Origin: Mesostigma viride | Taxonomy: Eukaryota; Streptophyta; Mesostigmatophyceae; Mesostigmatales; Mesostigmataceae | Reading direction: 5' to 3' | NCBI GenBank assembly: GCA_009746045.1 | Contig: RPFO01001928.1 | Coordinates: 64,001-128,000 of the forward strand | DNA: 64,000 nt | Part shown: positions 12,101 through 23,969 of the stretch, piece after piece | Layout: each line of letters starts with the position of its first letter | Numbering within the stretch: the stretch's first letter is position 1 | Notes under the pieces: generated by a model | What the model was told of the DNA's origin: nothing | The model's database searches: none | Seen by the model: only the letters and a program-made list of their open reading frames with translations | Translations under genes and position numbers: made by a program

Positions 12101-15100
12101 GCTGTCACAAAGACCGCACACCAAACGCCCAGTGGTGAGGGGGGGTGGCATGGCGTGTGCGCATGCGTTGGCGGGGAGGGGAGGGGGGGCGAGCGTGCGC
12201 ACGCGTTGGTGGGGAGGGGAGGGGGGGCGAGTGTGCGCAAGTTGGTGGGGAGGGAAAGGGGGGGCGAGCGTGCGCATGCGTTGGCGGGGAGGGGGGGGGG
12301 CGAGTGTGCCGACGCTTTAGGGGGAGGGAAAGGGGGGGGCGAGCGTGCGCACGCGTTGGCAGGGAGGGGAGGGGGGGCGAGTGTGCACACGCGTTGGTGG
12401 GGAGGGGCGGGGGGGGGGAGGAGTGTGGTGAGGGAGGGAACGTGCGAGGGCGCCATATGACAAACACGATACGGACGCGGAAGCACCTGACCGTGTTGCC
12501 CATGATGCGGCGCAACGGCTGTGTTGCAGATGCCAGCATAGTAGCATGCTACAAGTAGAATCACACTTGCACAGGCGGGGGCACACATGGCGCGCCGCTG
12601 TGGACTGTACGTCCCTCTCACCCCTCACGGCCCCTCACGGGATGCATGCGTGGGCGAGGTGCTGTGACCCGTGACGGATGCCACCAGGGGGTGGACACTT
12701 TCAGGAAAGAAAGGCTTGACAGACCACATGGCAGATGAACAATAAGTAGGGCAACAGGCACCGACGAGCGACACGATGGCGGACAAGGTATGTTTAATGA
12801 CAGCTGGCGTCTGCATCGACTGCATCCGGCCTGGCGCTGTGATATCCATCCCTCGGGTCCCTGCCTTGTCTCCATGCATGCCCCACCAGGACTTGAACAA
12901 CAACAACAACAACGTAAAGTCTTGCACAAGAAATGGGTGAGGCGCAGGCTCCCCTACCTCTCGAGATGGCTCACCTTGCGCACCGGCTGGGCCATGGCCC
13001 GTGGGGATGGGGACAAAGGGGCGGGCCCTTCGGCACCGCCCTGCGAGGCCGGCCGGCCGAAGCGGTGCGTGTACGAGTGCTTGCTGAACGCGTGGTATTC
13101 TGGCGCACCAAACGCCTCGGGTTCCCTCAGCTGCCCGCACCAGGGAGGAGGCCAGGGAGGAGGGCGGGCACAGGCAACAACACATGCAACCGCAAAGTCC
13201 ATGGCAGCCAGGTGGGTGAGCACACGAAGCCTGGGCCGCACCCAACACGAACGGTGCGTGGTGGACACAGGACATTGTGGGCGTGCCGTGAGGATCTGCC
13301 AGCATACACATTGTGGGCGGCCATAGTGGGCAGCACTTCTGGTTGTGAGGTGGCTCGCTCCTCACTGTACCCCCTCGCGAGTCAGCCGCGCATTCCACCG
13401 ACCACAGAGCACACGGCGCCTGGCCCTATGTAGGGGAGCGCACAGCAACAGTCCCATGCCGCACGATGGTCCACGGCGGGGCGGCAGCGCACCAGTCGCC
13501 CTCCCTGGCCAGGTGCACAGCGCGGCAACTGGCGAGATGGCAGCGCCTACCATGTCTCGTAGGGTTGTACCGAATAGCGTTTTGGCTTGCCGAATCGGAT
13601 ACTCGGACCAGGGGGGTGCCCCGAACCCTATGCCGAATATGTTTGGAGCCTCCCGATACCGATACCGAATATGTTCGGAGCTGAAGGGCCCTTCCCGAAT
13701 CGAACACCGAATAGTTCTCCGAACTATTCGGACGCCGATCGAATAATGACGACAGTAGCTACTATAACGTATTAGGTAGACAACTTCTATCATTTATATT
13801 AATGAGACTTATATTAATTATTTTGTATCAATTATATATTGAGATACACTTTGTGTTTAATACTTTAGACGAGCACAGTTGCCTTCCCTGCGTAGTGCAT
13901 TCAGCTTTTGGGCGTTGGCCTAACTTTGAGTCGGTGGAGGCATGACCGCGCCAGCTGGTGAGTGGAGGCTGGAGGCTGCGCCGCCCGCTGGTAGGGGTAC
14001 TACTATTCGATATTCGGAACTACGAATATATTCGTCGAATAGTAGGTTGTTCCGATTTCGATACCGAACATGTTCGGAAGTAGAGCTTGCCTCCCGATAC
14101 CGATACCGAATATGTTCAGACGGACAGACCGTTCGCCGTATACTGAACAAATTCGGTGTTCGGTTCGGTATTCGGGGGATATTCGGTATTCGGAACACTA
14201 TTCGGTACAACCCTAATGTCTCGGTACCCACCATGCGTGGCAGATGTCAGCACCCACCATGCGGCAAAACTCGTGATAGTCGACCGTCCGGTTGCCGTCC
14301 GTGTCAAACAGCCGCACGGCGCGCACCACATCCACCTCGTTGGCCGGCATCTCCATGCGCATCAGCGCCGTGGCCGCGTCGTCCAGGGATACCTGGCGCG
14401 CGCGCGGGCAACGAGGCATGGCGCACACGCAGGTACAGAGGCAGGCCCAGAGGCAGGCCCAGAGGCAGGCCCAGAGGCAGGCCCAGAGGCAGGCCCAGAG
14501 GCATGGGCACATGTATGAGCGGTGGCAACCATGACCAGCCCTTGCTCCATACAGGAATCCTAAACGTTGACAATTTGGTTGTCTGAACGGGGCAGCCATC
14601 CAGGCACCCCCCTGGGTAGGGTTCCAACAGGGCAGACGGGCAGGCTTCAACACATGCGGCCAGGGTGCGCGCAGTAAAGCAAGGAACGGGTCAAGGGCCT
14701 CATACCCCACCGAAGCCTTGTGCCGTTCGACGAAATCGCAAGCCAACCGCGTACCATAGCGCTATCGTTGGCACCGCTCCCCCGTGTCTTGCCCTCGCCA
14801 CTTCCTTTGCGGCCCTCACAGGCATGCCATGGGCGACAGCGCACGGGAGAGCTGTCGTCCCGTCATCACCCTACTGGCGCGTCCCTGTCAACATCGAGCT
14901 CCTGTGATCACATGCATCCTTGCAGCTAGCATCACGGTTGCTGCTTATGTCATATCTTACCTGCCCATCCTTGTCCACGTCAAGCTCCTGGAAGAGTTGG
15001 TGCGGCGAGCAGCCGCGCGTGGCCAGCGTCTGCCGCACCTTGCGCAGCAACGTGATGTTGGAGCTGTGCTCCAGGCCTTCGGTCACCGACGCAGCCCTGC

Positions 15101-18100
15101 AGGGACGGCGACCACGCAGCCAGGAGGGTGCGTGCCGCGCATGAGGGTGCATGCACACGAGGGTGCAAGCGTGACAGAAGCCAGCAGCAGATGGAGACGT
15201 GGAGATGGCAGGATCCACGGCACATGCGGCTAGGCAAGGCGTGCTGCTCTGCCAAGGAGGCAGGCAGGGCGGCATGTCCCGGCGGGCATGTCACAGGGGG
15301 GGAGCGGGCGCACCCTTGTTTCGCACCATGTGAGAACACCATGACAAAAAGCGTGCGGCCGCAGGGAAGAGCTCCGTCATCCGCCATGCCCCGCCATGCC
15401 CTCAAACAGGCGGGACGGGTGCTGACGCGGGGACTGGCGTCGCTGCTGATGGGGGTTGGTCGTGAAGGGTAAGACAAACTGCTCCCAACCATCCATCTGA
15501 CTGCCCACCCCTACCATGCCATCCCTTCATTGGCTGCTAACCACCAACCAGCCCCTGCCCCCATCCCCCCCCCCCCCCCGCACCACTCAGCGGTGCTCCC
15601 CTTGCGGTGGCGGTCAAACACGTCAGAGAACCCAGACAGCTCGGCACCGCCGGCCCCGCCCGAGCCCGCCGCGCCCGACCCCACGCCCATGGCTGCGACC
15701 ACCTGGTCCAGGTCCGCCGCATCGCAGGGTATCTGCGGAGGGGGGCCAGGGAGGGTGGATGAAAGACGCGAGGTTTGCGACGTGGCATGTGTTTGGACGA
15801 GCCCGTGACAGGCACGTGTGCCCATTAGCAAGCTGCGGCGAGCCGAGCCCATGTAACAGCATCCAGCACTGCGACGACCCATCCTGGGTTTTCTGCATGT
15901 GCAAAATCAGGACGAAGCCCAACAAGGGGCCTGGGGTGGCCGGGGCTAGCAAGCCAGCGGAGCCGGGGGAAGGACACTTGCTGCTGGCAGATGCGACAGA
16001 GGGACAAGAAGCACGCGTGCCGGAGGTAAGGGCGGCATTCTTGCCTTCTTTCCTGGGGGTTCCCGAGGCACTTCCCTCCAAGGCAGCGCGCGGCCCACAC
16101 CGTCTTGTGGCATGACCTAGCAGACCAGCTACAACACCAGGCATGAGTCTTGGGCCTGAAGCTTTACTGCAACCTCCCCTCACGCCTTCCCTCGTGCATC
16201 AGTGCCCTCACAGCCACTGTTGTGCGCAAGCCACCTGGCGCGCAGGGCTGCGGAGGCGCACGCATACTCGCGTGCACGTTGGATGACGCATGACACGAGA
16301 CGTGACGTGGGCAAGGAGACGCGATGCCAGCGGCCACACAGGGGCAAGGAGACGCGATGCCAGCGGCCACACAGAGGCAAGGAGACGCGATGCCAGCGGC
16401 CACACAGAGGCAAGGAGACGCGATGCCAGCGGCCACACAGAGGCAAGGAGACGCGATGCCAGCGGCCACACAGAGGCAAGGAGACGCGATGCCAGCGGCC
16501 ACACAGGGGCAAGGAGACGCGATGCCAGCGGCCACACAGAGGCAAGGAGACGCGATGCCAGCAGCCACACAGAGGCAAGGAGACGCGATGCCAACGGCCA
16601 CACAGAGGCAAGGAGACGCGATGCCAGCGGCCACACAGAGGCAAGGAGACGCGATGCCAGCGGCCACACAGAGGCAAGGAGACGCGATGCCAGCGGCCAC
16701 ACAGAGGCAAGGAGACGCGATGCCAGCGGCCACACAGGGGCAAGGAGACGCGATGCCAGCGGCCACACAGAGGCAAGGAGAGCGGGCTGTTGGCAGGGGG
16801 TGAGGTGGGCACCATGCGGATGGCAGCAGCAACCTTGGGGCAGATGTAATGCTAGTGGCCACACAAGAGCCGGAAGCACATGTGAGTCTATGCCCGTACG
16901 AGTCGCATGGGGTAGGGTATTTGGCTGGTGTGCAGGTTGCTGTAGTTACACAGATGCAGGTGGGCATGCGATGGACCACCTCAAATCCGTTACCCCCCCG
17001 TCCCCCCGTCCCCCCGTCCCCCCGTGCCCCCGTCCCCCCGTCCCCCCATCCCCCCGTCCCCCCGTCCCCCCGTCCCCCCGTCCCCCCGTCCCCCCGTCCC
17101 CCCGTCCCCCCGTCCCCCGTCCCCCGTCCCCCCGTCCCCCCGTCCCCCCATGCCCCCGTCCCCCCGTCCCGTCCCCCGTCCCCCCGTCCCCCGTCCCCCG
17201 TCCCCCGTCCCCCGTCCCCCCGTCCCCCCGTCCCCCGTCCCCCGTCCCCCCGTCCCCCGTCCCCCCGTGCCCCTACCCTCGTGGTCACTCCCCCACGAAA
17301 GGCAGGACTCACATGGCGAAGCTGCACAAATTCCTCAAGCGCGCTCCTCGTGACCAGCCCTGAGGGACCCTGCAGGGACCACGGGCAAGCGGGGCAGGGG
17401 GAGGGCGGCCACGATGTTGTTGTTTTGCATGGCCATGGGTGGTGGTGGTGTTAGGGGCATCATACAAAGGCATCTGTCAGTGCAAGGGTAAGGAACAAGC
17501 AACCGCCAGCAATGCATGCCCAGGCAAGCGCTACCTGGGCGGCATCCGCCAGTGCGCACGCACATGCTTGACCCAGCCATCACAGACTCGCCACGAACAC
17601 ACAGCAAAGGTGAACCTGCCATCATCACTACAACGGTGGCCACTGCCATCATAGAGGTGACAGCACACAAGTGGCCACCGCATGTTGCTGCCTCAGCGTG
17701 TGACCACAGGGGGCCTCGCCCTTTTTGTTTCTGGCCCCGCAGCCATCACGGGACGCAGGACAGCGCCGTTGCGGCAGCACATGCGGCACACAGCACGCGG
17801 CCTGTGGCCTGTGGCCTGTGGCATGGCAGCGAATGCCATCCCACCCCAGGCAACGCATCAACGTCTCGTGTCCCACAGACAAGTGTGTCACGAGCTGGTT
17901 GCCCCCCAATAACAAGCACGCACCAATGTGGATGGGATGGCAGCCGACGCGGCCACGAGCGAGGCCACACTTCAAGCCAGGCTACAACGCGCTGCCACGC
18001 GCAGCCGCCGTCACCCTGATGGTCCCTGAGAGAACTTCCATTGGCTTCCCGTCACCGGAGGCCTTCCAAGGGGAAACCAGCCCGAGGGCGGGAGGTACCA

Positions 18101-19827
18101 AGCGGGCACATCCAGTCGGCATGGTAAGAGCCCCCCATGCGAGCCCTGTGTCCTCTGCCAGTAAACAACCCCGTCACACACCATGCACCGCCCACCCATC
18201 CACCCCACCCCATACACCACGCACCATGCGGTCCACTATAGACCAAGCCACGGTACACGCCCACCCCATGATGGCATGCCGCAGTCCAGCACCCCTGCAC
18301 TCACCTTGAGCTTTTTGAAGGCTTCGGTGACCGAGCCGTAACGCTCCTGCAGCTTCTCCCTGCAGGGTGGCCATCGCAGTCGTACGATGCCACCGAGGGT
18401 TGGGCCAAGTTTCAGCACCGACCGTAAGCACTCAAACAGCAGCAGGCAGGCATCCCTTGAGCAGGTGTGCAGGCGGGCAGGCGGGCAGGCGGGCATGCGG
18501 GCATGCGGGCATGCGGGCATGCGGGCATGCGGGCATGCGGGCATGCGGGCATGCGGGCATGCGGGCATGCGGGCATGCGGGCATGCGGGCATGCGGGCAT
18601 GCGGGCATGCGGGCATGCGGGCATGCGGGCATGAGGGCATGCGGGCATGCGGGCATGCGGGCAGGCAGGCACCCGTGCAGCACCATCCTCCACCAGACCG
18701 GCAGGTGCGGTTGACTGTGATGGTTCCTGGTAGCTGTGTGCTCCCCATCCCAGCAGGGGAGGTGCCCCATGGTCCCCTGGCGCCGCGACAACTGGTGTCA
18801 GGGCACCCCTGGGAAGGTACCCCAGCATCATATCCCCGCAGGTCTTGTGTGCTGCGTGCAGGGTGGTGTCTGCTACGGAAGGAATAGAAACAAAACAAGG
18901 CAAAATAACTAGAGTGGCTACATCATCGTGCCTCCAGCTATGTATCAACACACTCGCGCGCACAGGCACAGCCACCAAGGGTTCCACGGTACCTACAGTA
19001 GCACTGGAGCGTAACACTTTCATAGTCCAACCCCCTTTTAGGGCTGTAGTAGTCACTGAGTGCTCGCAGGGGGGGGTGGACTGCTGCGGTCATGCTAATG
19101 AGCAACGCAGGACAGGGCACAGCAGCGCAGGTTCTTTTCTCCTTGGCATCAGGCCCACTGGCCGCGCATGTCCCACGTACCAGATGCGCACCGTCAGCTG
19201 CGCTGCGCTGGTTGTCAGCGGGCTACCGGCATCGGCATGCCAGCTCACCCTGCGGCGCCCTTGGGCCAGCCCCTCCCCCCCCTCAGCCGCCCCCCCCCTC
19301 CCGCTGCGCTCCTCTGCAGACCGCGGGTACCCGGTGCTGGCCCGGCCGTCGCTCGCCCGGCCGTTGCTTGCCCGGCCGTCCGCTGACACAGAGCTCTGAG
19401 GGGATGGCGTGGACAAGTGCGAGGCGGTGGAGGGGGAGGTTTGCGAGGCGCTCGCCCAGGGGGTCCCTGGTCCAGGGGCGTTGGCCGCGTCCCCCCACTC
19501 GGGCGAGGGGAGCGCGTCGTCGTTCACCCTGCGTGGGTACCGCAGCAGGGCGTCCCTGGCCGCGCGCCCACCCAGCACCGCCTGCGACTCTGGGAAGTGC
19601 CCCGAGACCTCGTGGGAGACGGGCGACAGGTGGTTGTGCGGTGACGTGGTCGAGAAGTAGTTGGAGGGGGAGGCGGGCAATGGGTGGCATGTGCCGGGCA
19701 CGCGCGGGGCGGGCGGCAGGATGGCGGGCGGGCGCACCAGCCGGCGCACCGGTGACAGCGCGCGTGTTTCTTGGAAGTCCTTGCTGCGCGCGCGCAGTGT
19801 CGGGGCCAGATGGTCGCTCAGGGCCAT
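3180..19827 (-). CDS. EF-hand calcium-binding protein, 13 exons, 664 residues
   Basis: Exons, 5' to 3' on the minus strand: 19827-19181, 18359-18305, 17369-17313, 15732-15584, 15096-14961, 14392-14258, 13130-12975, 11703-11623, 10517-10428, 9167-9088, 6960-6892, 5206-5038, 3350-3180. Every intron has GT-AG borders, the phases agree at every junction and the lengths sum to 1995 nt, ending in TAG. Residues 1-215 are low-complexity Ser/Pro/Ala-rich. EF-hand loops are [12 protein letters not shown] (342-353), [12 protein letters not shown] (378-389) and [12 protein letters not shown] (469-480). The last is canonical and is split by intron 8. Degenerate EF partners lie near 225-250 and 505-525. 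Residues ~575-660 are charged and helical ([15 protein letters not shown]), probably a coiled coil. The ATG at 19827 is the first in frame; an upstream exon is possible. The likely role is Ca2+ sensing. I cannot assign an ortholog; a flagellar or calcyphosin-like protein is possible. Confidence 0.8.
3721..5005 (+). repeat. Pyrimidine-rich CCTC/CTCCCC tract in last intron of EF-hand gene
   Basis: About 1.3 kb is almost pure C/T on the plus strand: CCTC tetramers (3751-4066 and 4500-4672) alternate with C-rich CTCCCC stretches. A higher-order duplication is visible. The unique block CATGCGGTGGCCCTCGCCCC occurs at 3721 and 4478, and TCATGCTGTTCCTTGCCGTG at 4066 and 4671. The tract fills the intron 3351-5037. 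The pre-mRNA is therefore G/A-rich here. The long proline/leucine/serine open frames are composition artefacts. Confidence 0.95.
5258..5612 (+). repeat. (AGGGGAGG)n purine array in intron 11 of EF-hand gene
   Basis: About 44 copies of an 8-mer purine unit with a few single-unit irregularities (near 5335-5350 and 5408). It lies in intron 5207-6891, 52 bp from exon 12. It has opposite strand bias to the CCTC tract on the other side of that exon, so the two are complementary. Glu/Gly and Pro/Ser open frames through it are artefacts. Confidence 0.95.
5613..6891. other. Rest of intron 11 of the EF-hand gene
   Basis: Non-repetitive intron sequence with no coding signal I trust. There are scattered ATGTGACATGGTA-type near-repeats at 6320-6380 and a GCCACGCCACGCCAC run near 6662-6680. 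No second gene or mobile element was recognised. Confidence 0.5.
6961..9087. other. Intron 10 of the EF-hand gene
   Basis: A 2.1 kb intron. It has an imperfect GGGCATGGACATGGGTGTGG-type 6-12 bp repeat at about 8135-8200 and pyrimidine runs near 7770-7850. Otherwise it is unremarkable. The many short open frames have no domain content. Confidence 0.5.
11230..11580 (+). repeat. (AC)n-rich interspersed array in intron 8 of EF-hand gene
   Basis: Runs of AC dinucleotides are broken at irregular intervals by AACAATTAGGAACAC, which recurs about eight times. It is a compound microsatellite/minisatellite between exon 8 (11623) and exon 9 (10517). Confidence 0.9.
11818..12112 (+). repeat. 21-bp minisatellite, ~14 copies, intron 7
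   Basis: The unit is GTATGCTTGTACTGTCACAA plus one A, with a recurrent T-to-A change (TTGAACTG) in some copies. Since 21 is a multiple of three, open frames run through it on both strands (CLYCHKV and AYFVTVQ repeats). They are not genes. Confidence 0.95.
12125..12425 (+). repeat. G-rich ~40-bp degenerate tandem repeat, intron 7
   Basis: About seven imperfect units built on GGGGAGGGGAGGGGGGGCGAG followed by a TGTGCGCACGCGTTGG-like block. It directly follows the 21-bp array. The G-runs could form quadruplexes on the plus strand. No coding signal. Confidence 0.85.
13560..14215. mobile_element. hAT-like MITE (656 bp) with 8-bp TSD in intron 6
   Basis: The element starts TAGGGTTGTACCGAATAG and ends with the inverse (CTATTCGGTACAACCCTA). 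It is flanked by an exact 8-bp duplication, ATGTCTCG (13552-13559 and 14216-14223). An 8-bp TSD with a TAGGG-type TIR is the hAT hallmark. The interior is full of CGAATA/TATTCG inverted motifs, including two copies of CCCGATACCGATACCGAATA, and encodes no transposase. It ends only 34 bp from the 5' splice site of exon 6. Confidence 0.88.
14438..14502 (+). repeat. 12-bp tandem repeat GAGGCAGGCCCA, intron 5
   Basis: About five copies of GAGGCAGGCCCA just upstream, in gene sense, of exon 6 (acceptor at 14393). Confidence 0.9.
16311..16785 (+). repeat. 33-bp minisatellite, ~14 copies, intron 3
   Basis: The unit contains GCAAGGAGACGCGATGCCAG then CGGCCACACAGAG. Variants are GAGG versus GGGG and GCGG versus GCAG/AACG. 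The period is a multiple of three, so up to four frames stay open across it. All are artefacts inside intron 15733-17312. Confidence 0.95.
16993..17275 (+). repeat. (CCCCCGT)n 7-bp array, intron 3
   Basis: About 38 heptamers of CCCCCGT with occasional CCCCGT hexamers and CAT/GCC variants. It ends 37 bp before exon 3 (17313). On the coding strand it is (ACGGGGG)n, a quadruplex-prone sequence beside the exon 3 splice donor. Confidence 0.95.
18487..18665 (+). repeat. (GGGCATGC)n 8-bp array, intron 1
   Basis: About 21 units of GGGCATGC with GGCAGGCG-like edge variants. GCATGC is self-complementary, so the array can form alternating hairpins. It lies in intron 18360-19180. Confidence 0.95.
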
Positions 19828-22565
19828 CCAATGAAACAACGTGGGGAGGACATCAGGATGGGGTCAGGAGGCTGATGCCAGAGCGATGTCCATCAAAATG
19901 TTTATCATCCCAACGACGCGTCCGCATTATCATGTAAGAAACATGCTCATCAGGAGAAGGTTCAAACTCAATAGTGCTCCTCGGAGTGATTTGTGATTGT
20001 CTGTGGGCCCGACGTGGGTGCGGGGATGGGGATGGGGGCACCACAACGAAAGGTGGCCATGACCACGACGGCGCGGTGAGGCGACACGTGGCACCGCACG
20101 AAACGGCATCTGCAGCACAAGCGCCCCCATGCACCAACCGCCTGGCCACCCATGCGAGACTGACAGGGTGCCCACGTGCCTACCGCCCACCTTCCCGTGG
20201 ACATCTATTGCTGGCAGCCCACTGCCTGTCCCTGCAACATCTGGTGTGCCTGTTGCACGAGTGACAATAGCAGGGGCGGCTGATTGACCCTAGTGGGAAA
20301 CCTGACATCAAGTCTCTGGGACCACAGGATCCATGGACCACGCTCAGGTGCCACGTGGCGTTTCACAGGGAACGCTGCAGCATGCCATGTCGAGCCATAT
20401 TCCCGAAAATGACGCATCGATCTCGCTTCGAGCCAGCGAGCCTGGGGCAACCTGAGATCTACCAAGTGCTTTATTATTAACATAGCTAGGAAAGCACGGC
20501 TTCTTCGAGCAGCTCTTGGATGTGTTCTGTGCTTAAGTGGGGCTGTAGACTATGCATTTAACCAAGATCACTGGGAATGATGGGCTGATCACAACATAGC
20601 AATCTAACAAGCGTTTTCTTCCACTGTTTAAGACGGTGCGGTACATCCGCACCGGCTTGAACATGCCAGTAAGTCAGACGATCCATGCCGACGCATGCGC
20701 ATTGCATCCTACGCCCCTTCATCCATTCCACGTAAATTCAACCATGGTAAGAATCCATACGATTTTAAGGACTTCTCAAAACTTGTGCTGCAGCGTATCA
20801 TCCCAGCTCGCCACATTATCATTGTCATCTAGGCATAATACTTAGCAGCCATAGCCAAAGGGTTGCCCCTCCGTTCATGCATGCTACATTACCTGTTGCT
20901 GCCTCCGGTGCCATGCCGTCTCTGACGTCCTGCCATTACCCCAGCAAGCTCTGCCGCAGTGGTGAAGTCGTTACCAAAATGCTGCCTTTTTCTGACGCAA
21001 AACCTGCATGATCTACGTCATTCCCCTGGCAGCGGTTGCCGGGCCTATACAATCCATGACAACGTTCCATCCCGACATTCTAGGCACCCATTCGCAGTTC
21101 ACGTCTGCAATGCAGTTCCCGGATCTAGCACAGCACATAAAACCAATTTGAAAGCCACGGTTGGGCTGGCAACGACTTGCATAATGGAAATAGATGGGAA
21201 GCAGTGTGCTGTCGTGCAGATCCTAAAAGGGATCCCGTGCCCGGTGCCCTCTCTACAAGTGCCCTGCGAAGTTTGCCTCGCGACTGGTCACTGGCTGCAC
21301 ATGTTAATAATGGCCAGGTACGCGAACACGTGCCAGACCGTCTTCTGTGCTGTGTCACGAGGCACGGACGCTCGTACAGTCTCGTACAGTGCTGTACCAT
21401 AACTGCCGCCAAAACTCAAAAGCTCCAAAGCACATCGGCAGGAGAGATTGGAAAGAGGGCTTTGGCCTTTGGGACCCTCCTTGGCTACAGTAGCCGCCCC
21501 CCCAATAATACAGTACAACAACTACAGTACGACTTCCCATGCCGCGCCGCGCCGGGCCTGCGCCATGGCATGGCCTAGCTGCCTCGGGGTCTACAGTAGC
21601 GCCCAGTGGGTCTGGGAAACAAGCTGGGATATGTACAGTGTGCCCAGCTGCTGAAGCTGCTGCTGAGCTGCAGCGCCAAAGGCTGGTTTCCCCGCTTTCC
21701 CGCCAAAATTCCGGTCCACACCTGGTCCAGTCCTGTTGCAGGAGGGGTGACATGTCCAGCCAAAATTTCACGGGTACTAGGGTCTGGCCCCAAGGCTGCC
21801 GGTGGCTGCATGGGTCCGGCCCCTATATTAATATAGGAGCTGCGGCTGAAATAGCCTGCCGGCGGGTGGTCATGGCCCCCATATGGCGAGCCTACTGCCA
21901 AAGGGGATTTGCCACGTGGCAAGTGCTCGTCTGCTGCGTTGTCTTCACACGCTTCCGCGTTGGCTACAATTCGCTTCCGCGGACACCTTTCAGCGGGGAA
22001 AGTCCCCCCGGGCTTCCGGGGCAAATTCAGCAAGCGCTGCGGAACTTCGATACTAAAATTTCGTTTTTTGTTCGTACCGTACAGCCAATCATTTTGCGCC
22101 CAGATCAAATTGTGATCTGGTCACTGAACACGAAAATTTCAGCGCGTTGGGGGGGGGCATATGGGGGCCGGCTGTCGGCGCACCGGTGGCGGCGCCCCAG
22201 GGGGGCGCTAGCGCCTAGCATACTGGGGGCCAGCAAGTTTCATTCCGGCGGTTGGCATTGGACCCTGAGTTCAATATGGGGGCCGGACATTTCGACCTGG
22301 CGGTGGCGGTATTGGGCCCCCAAATAGCATGGCTGTATGTCACCCCTCCTCCTGTTGCACAGTCCAAATTTGGCGGGCCGTAGCGGGCCGTATTTTCCGG
22401 TCGGAAGTGGTCCCTGATTCCCCTCGACACGACGACACGCTCATTTTTGGCGAAGAACGACGCGCGCGATTTTCGGAGATAAAACGCCGCTGGTGGAAGG
22501 TTGGTGAGAACGTTGGGACTACCCAACGACGGCAAGGGAAGAAACAGGTGCTTATTGGATTCAAC
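19828..22565. other. Intergenic region between EF-hand and RRM genes
   Basis: About 2.7 kb with no gene I can support. It separates the divergent EF-hand gene (minus) and RRM gene (plus), so both promoters must lie here. A perfect 16-bp palindrome, CCTATATTAATATAGG, lies at about 21824-21839. The block 21690-22330 has recurrent CATATGGGGGCC-like motifs and may be an old repeat. A 147-codon frame at 20959-21402 has no recognisable domain and no splice logic. Confidence 0.5.
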
Positions 22566-23969
22566 ATGGCGGTCGAACAAGAAGGATGTCGTCTTTTCAT
22601 CGGAGGTCTCGCCTGGGCAACTGATGACCGATCGCTGGAAGATGCCTTTTCCCGGTTCGGCACCGTGGTCGACTGCAGAGTGAGACACTTTTTCGTAGGC
22701 GCAGTGTCATGATGTCTGTCCTAATAGTTCCTTACACTGTTGGCTATATGGCACCTAATACTTGACTTAGTCGAGGCGACGTTCCGGCATTGCGCCGCGT
22801 GGACATTACTGACTTTCACATGATGACGTGCCTGTCGCAAGGCCGAAGCGCAGCTTATCGTGTTACGCGCCCTTGCGTGGCCCTTTCTCGAGATTTTTGT
22901 GACAAGCGCCTACAGTTCAGTTCACTGTTAGGAGCGGAGACCTTGACGTCTGGGACTTTCGTGGAATTGGGAGCTGTAACTGATCCGGTCACTTTTTGCC
23001 AGGGCGTGAGCTAGGGTTCGTGGGTGACACTTTGTGACAAGATTCGCGTGCCATTGGGAGAGTTTCCGAATCCGTTTTGATGAGATCTGTGTTGACGTGG
23101 TGCTTTGTTGTGCGAAAGGTGAGAATTCAGAACTCTCCTCCGTTCGCCCTCTGTCGAAGCACCTGCCTTGTCGCTTCGCCGTCTTCTGGTTCATTCTCGA
23201 ACCTTGACGTCACTAGTTTTGTTCTGCGCCCCCTGACAAGTTTCGTTCAACGCGCTCTGGACACCGCCTGCAGGTGGTGATGGACAGGGACGATCCTCGG
23301 CGCTCGCGCGGCTTTGGCTTCGTCACCTTCTCCACCTCGTACGTGCCGGGCACCAGGCGGTTGCATGATGAAAAAAATTTTGCTTCCTTTTCTTTTGTTG
23401 ATTCCAAGCAGAATTCCACGTGATCAAGAGCCTTGATTTGCTTGTGCATCCTCCGGTGCACCCCCTGCAGGGCGGCTGCTGACGAGGCGATCGCCGCCAT
23501 GAACGGGCAGGAGCTCGACGGGCGGCCCATCCGCGTGGACAAGGCCTTGGCCAAGGGGCAGGGTCCCCCTGGGGGTGGTGGGGGGAGATATGGGGGCGGA
23601 GGGGGATACGGCGGCGGCGGACGGGGTGGCTACGGTGGTGGTGGCGGCGGGTACGGCGGCGGCGGTGGTGGCGGCGGGTACGGCGGCGGGTATGACCGTG
23701 GCGGCAGTGACCGCGGGTACAATGACCGTGGCTACGGTGGGGGTGGGGGCCGTGACCACTACAGCGGGGGCGGTGGAGGCTACGGAGGCGGCCGGGATTC
23801 CTATGGCGGCGGCGGTGGCGGTGGCGGCGGCCGTGACTATGGATCACGAGGCAGTGGCGGCTACAATGACCGGGGTGGCAGCGACCGGGGATATGGCGGG
23901 GACAGGGACCGCGGATATGGTGGGGGTGGGGGGGGTGGCGGGGGCGGCGGCCGTTATGCGCCGTATTGA
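22566..23969 (+). CDS. Glycine-rich RNA-binding protein (RRM + Gly-rich tail), 3 exons
   Basis: Exons 22566-22679, 23274-23338 and 23471-23969 join in phase (678 nt, 225 residues, stop TGA). Donors are GTGAGA and GTACGT, and both acceptors end CTGCAG. Residues ~8-85 form one RRM. RNP2 is LFIGGL (10-15) and RNP1 is RGFGFVTF (50-57), followed by AADEAIAAMNGQELDGRPI. The rest is Gly-rich with Tyr, Arg and Asp (GGYGGG and SDRGYND repeats). This is the layout of plant/algal GRP7-like and animal CIRBP-like proteins, which bind RNA in nucleus and cytoplasm and often respond to cold or the clock. The ATG at 22566 starts directly before the RRM. Low risk of misassignment at family level; the ortholog is not assigned. 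Confidence 0.93.

Noticed and set aside
12487-12513. Possible 27-nt exon (PLRRIMGNT) of the EF-hand gene
   Set aside because: Phase would allow it, but the donor GTCAGG is weak and joining exon 7 directly to exon 8 gives a better EF-hand helix.
12625-13398. Long minus-strand open frame treated as a separate gene
   Set aside because: Only 12975-13130 behaves as coding (exon 7 of the EF-hand gene, with splice sites and phase). The rest is intron.
16164-17363. Long frames through the 33-bp and 7-bp arrays
   Set aside because: Repeat artefacts of a period divisible by three plus a C-rich array; they lie in intron 3.
19837-19839. Upstream start (FHWMAL) for the EF-hand gene
   Set aside because: The codon is TTG, not ATG. 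The first ATG is at 19827.
20959-21402. 147-codon plus-strand open frame
   Set aside because: No domain, ordinary composition and no neighbouring exon fits. Likely chance.
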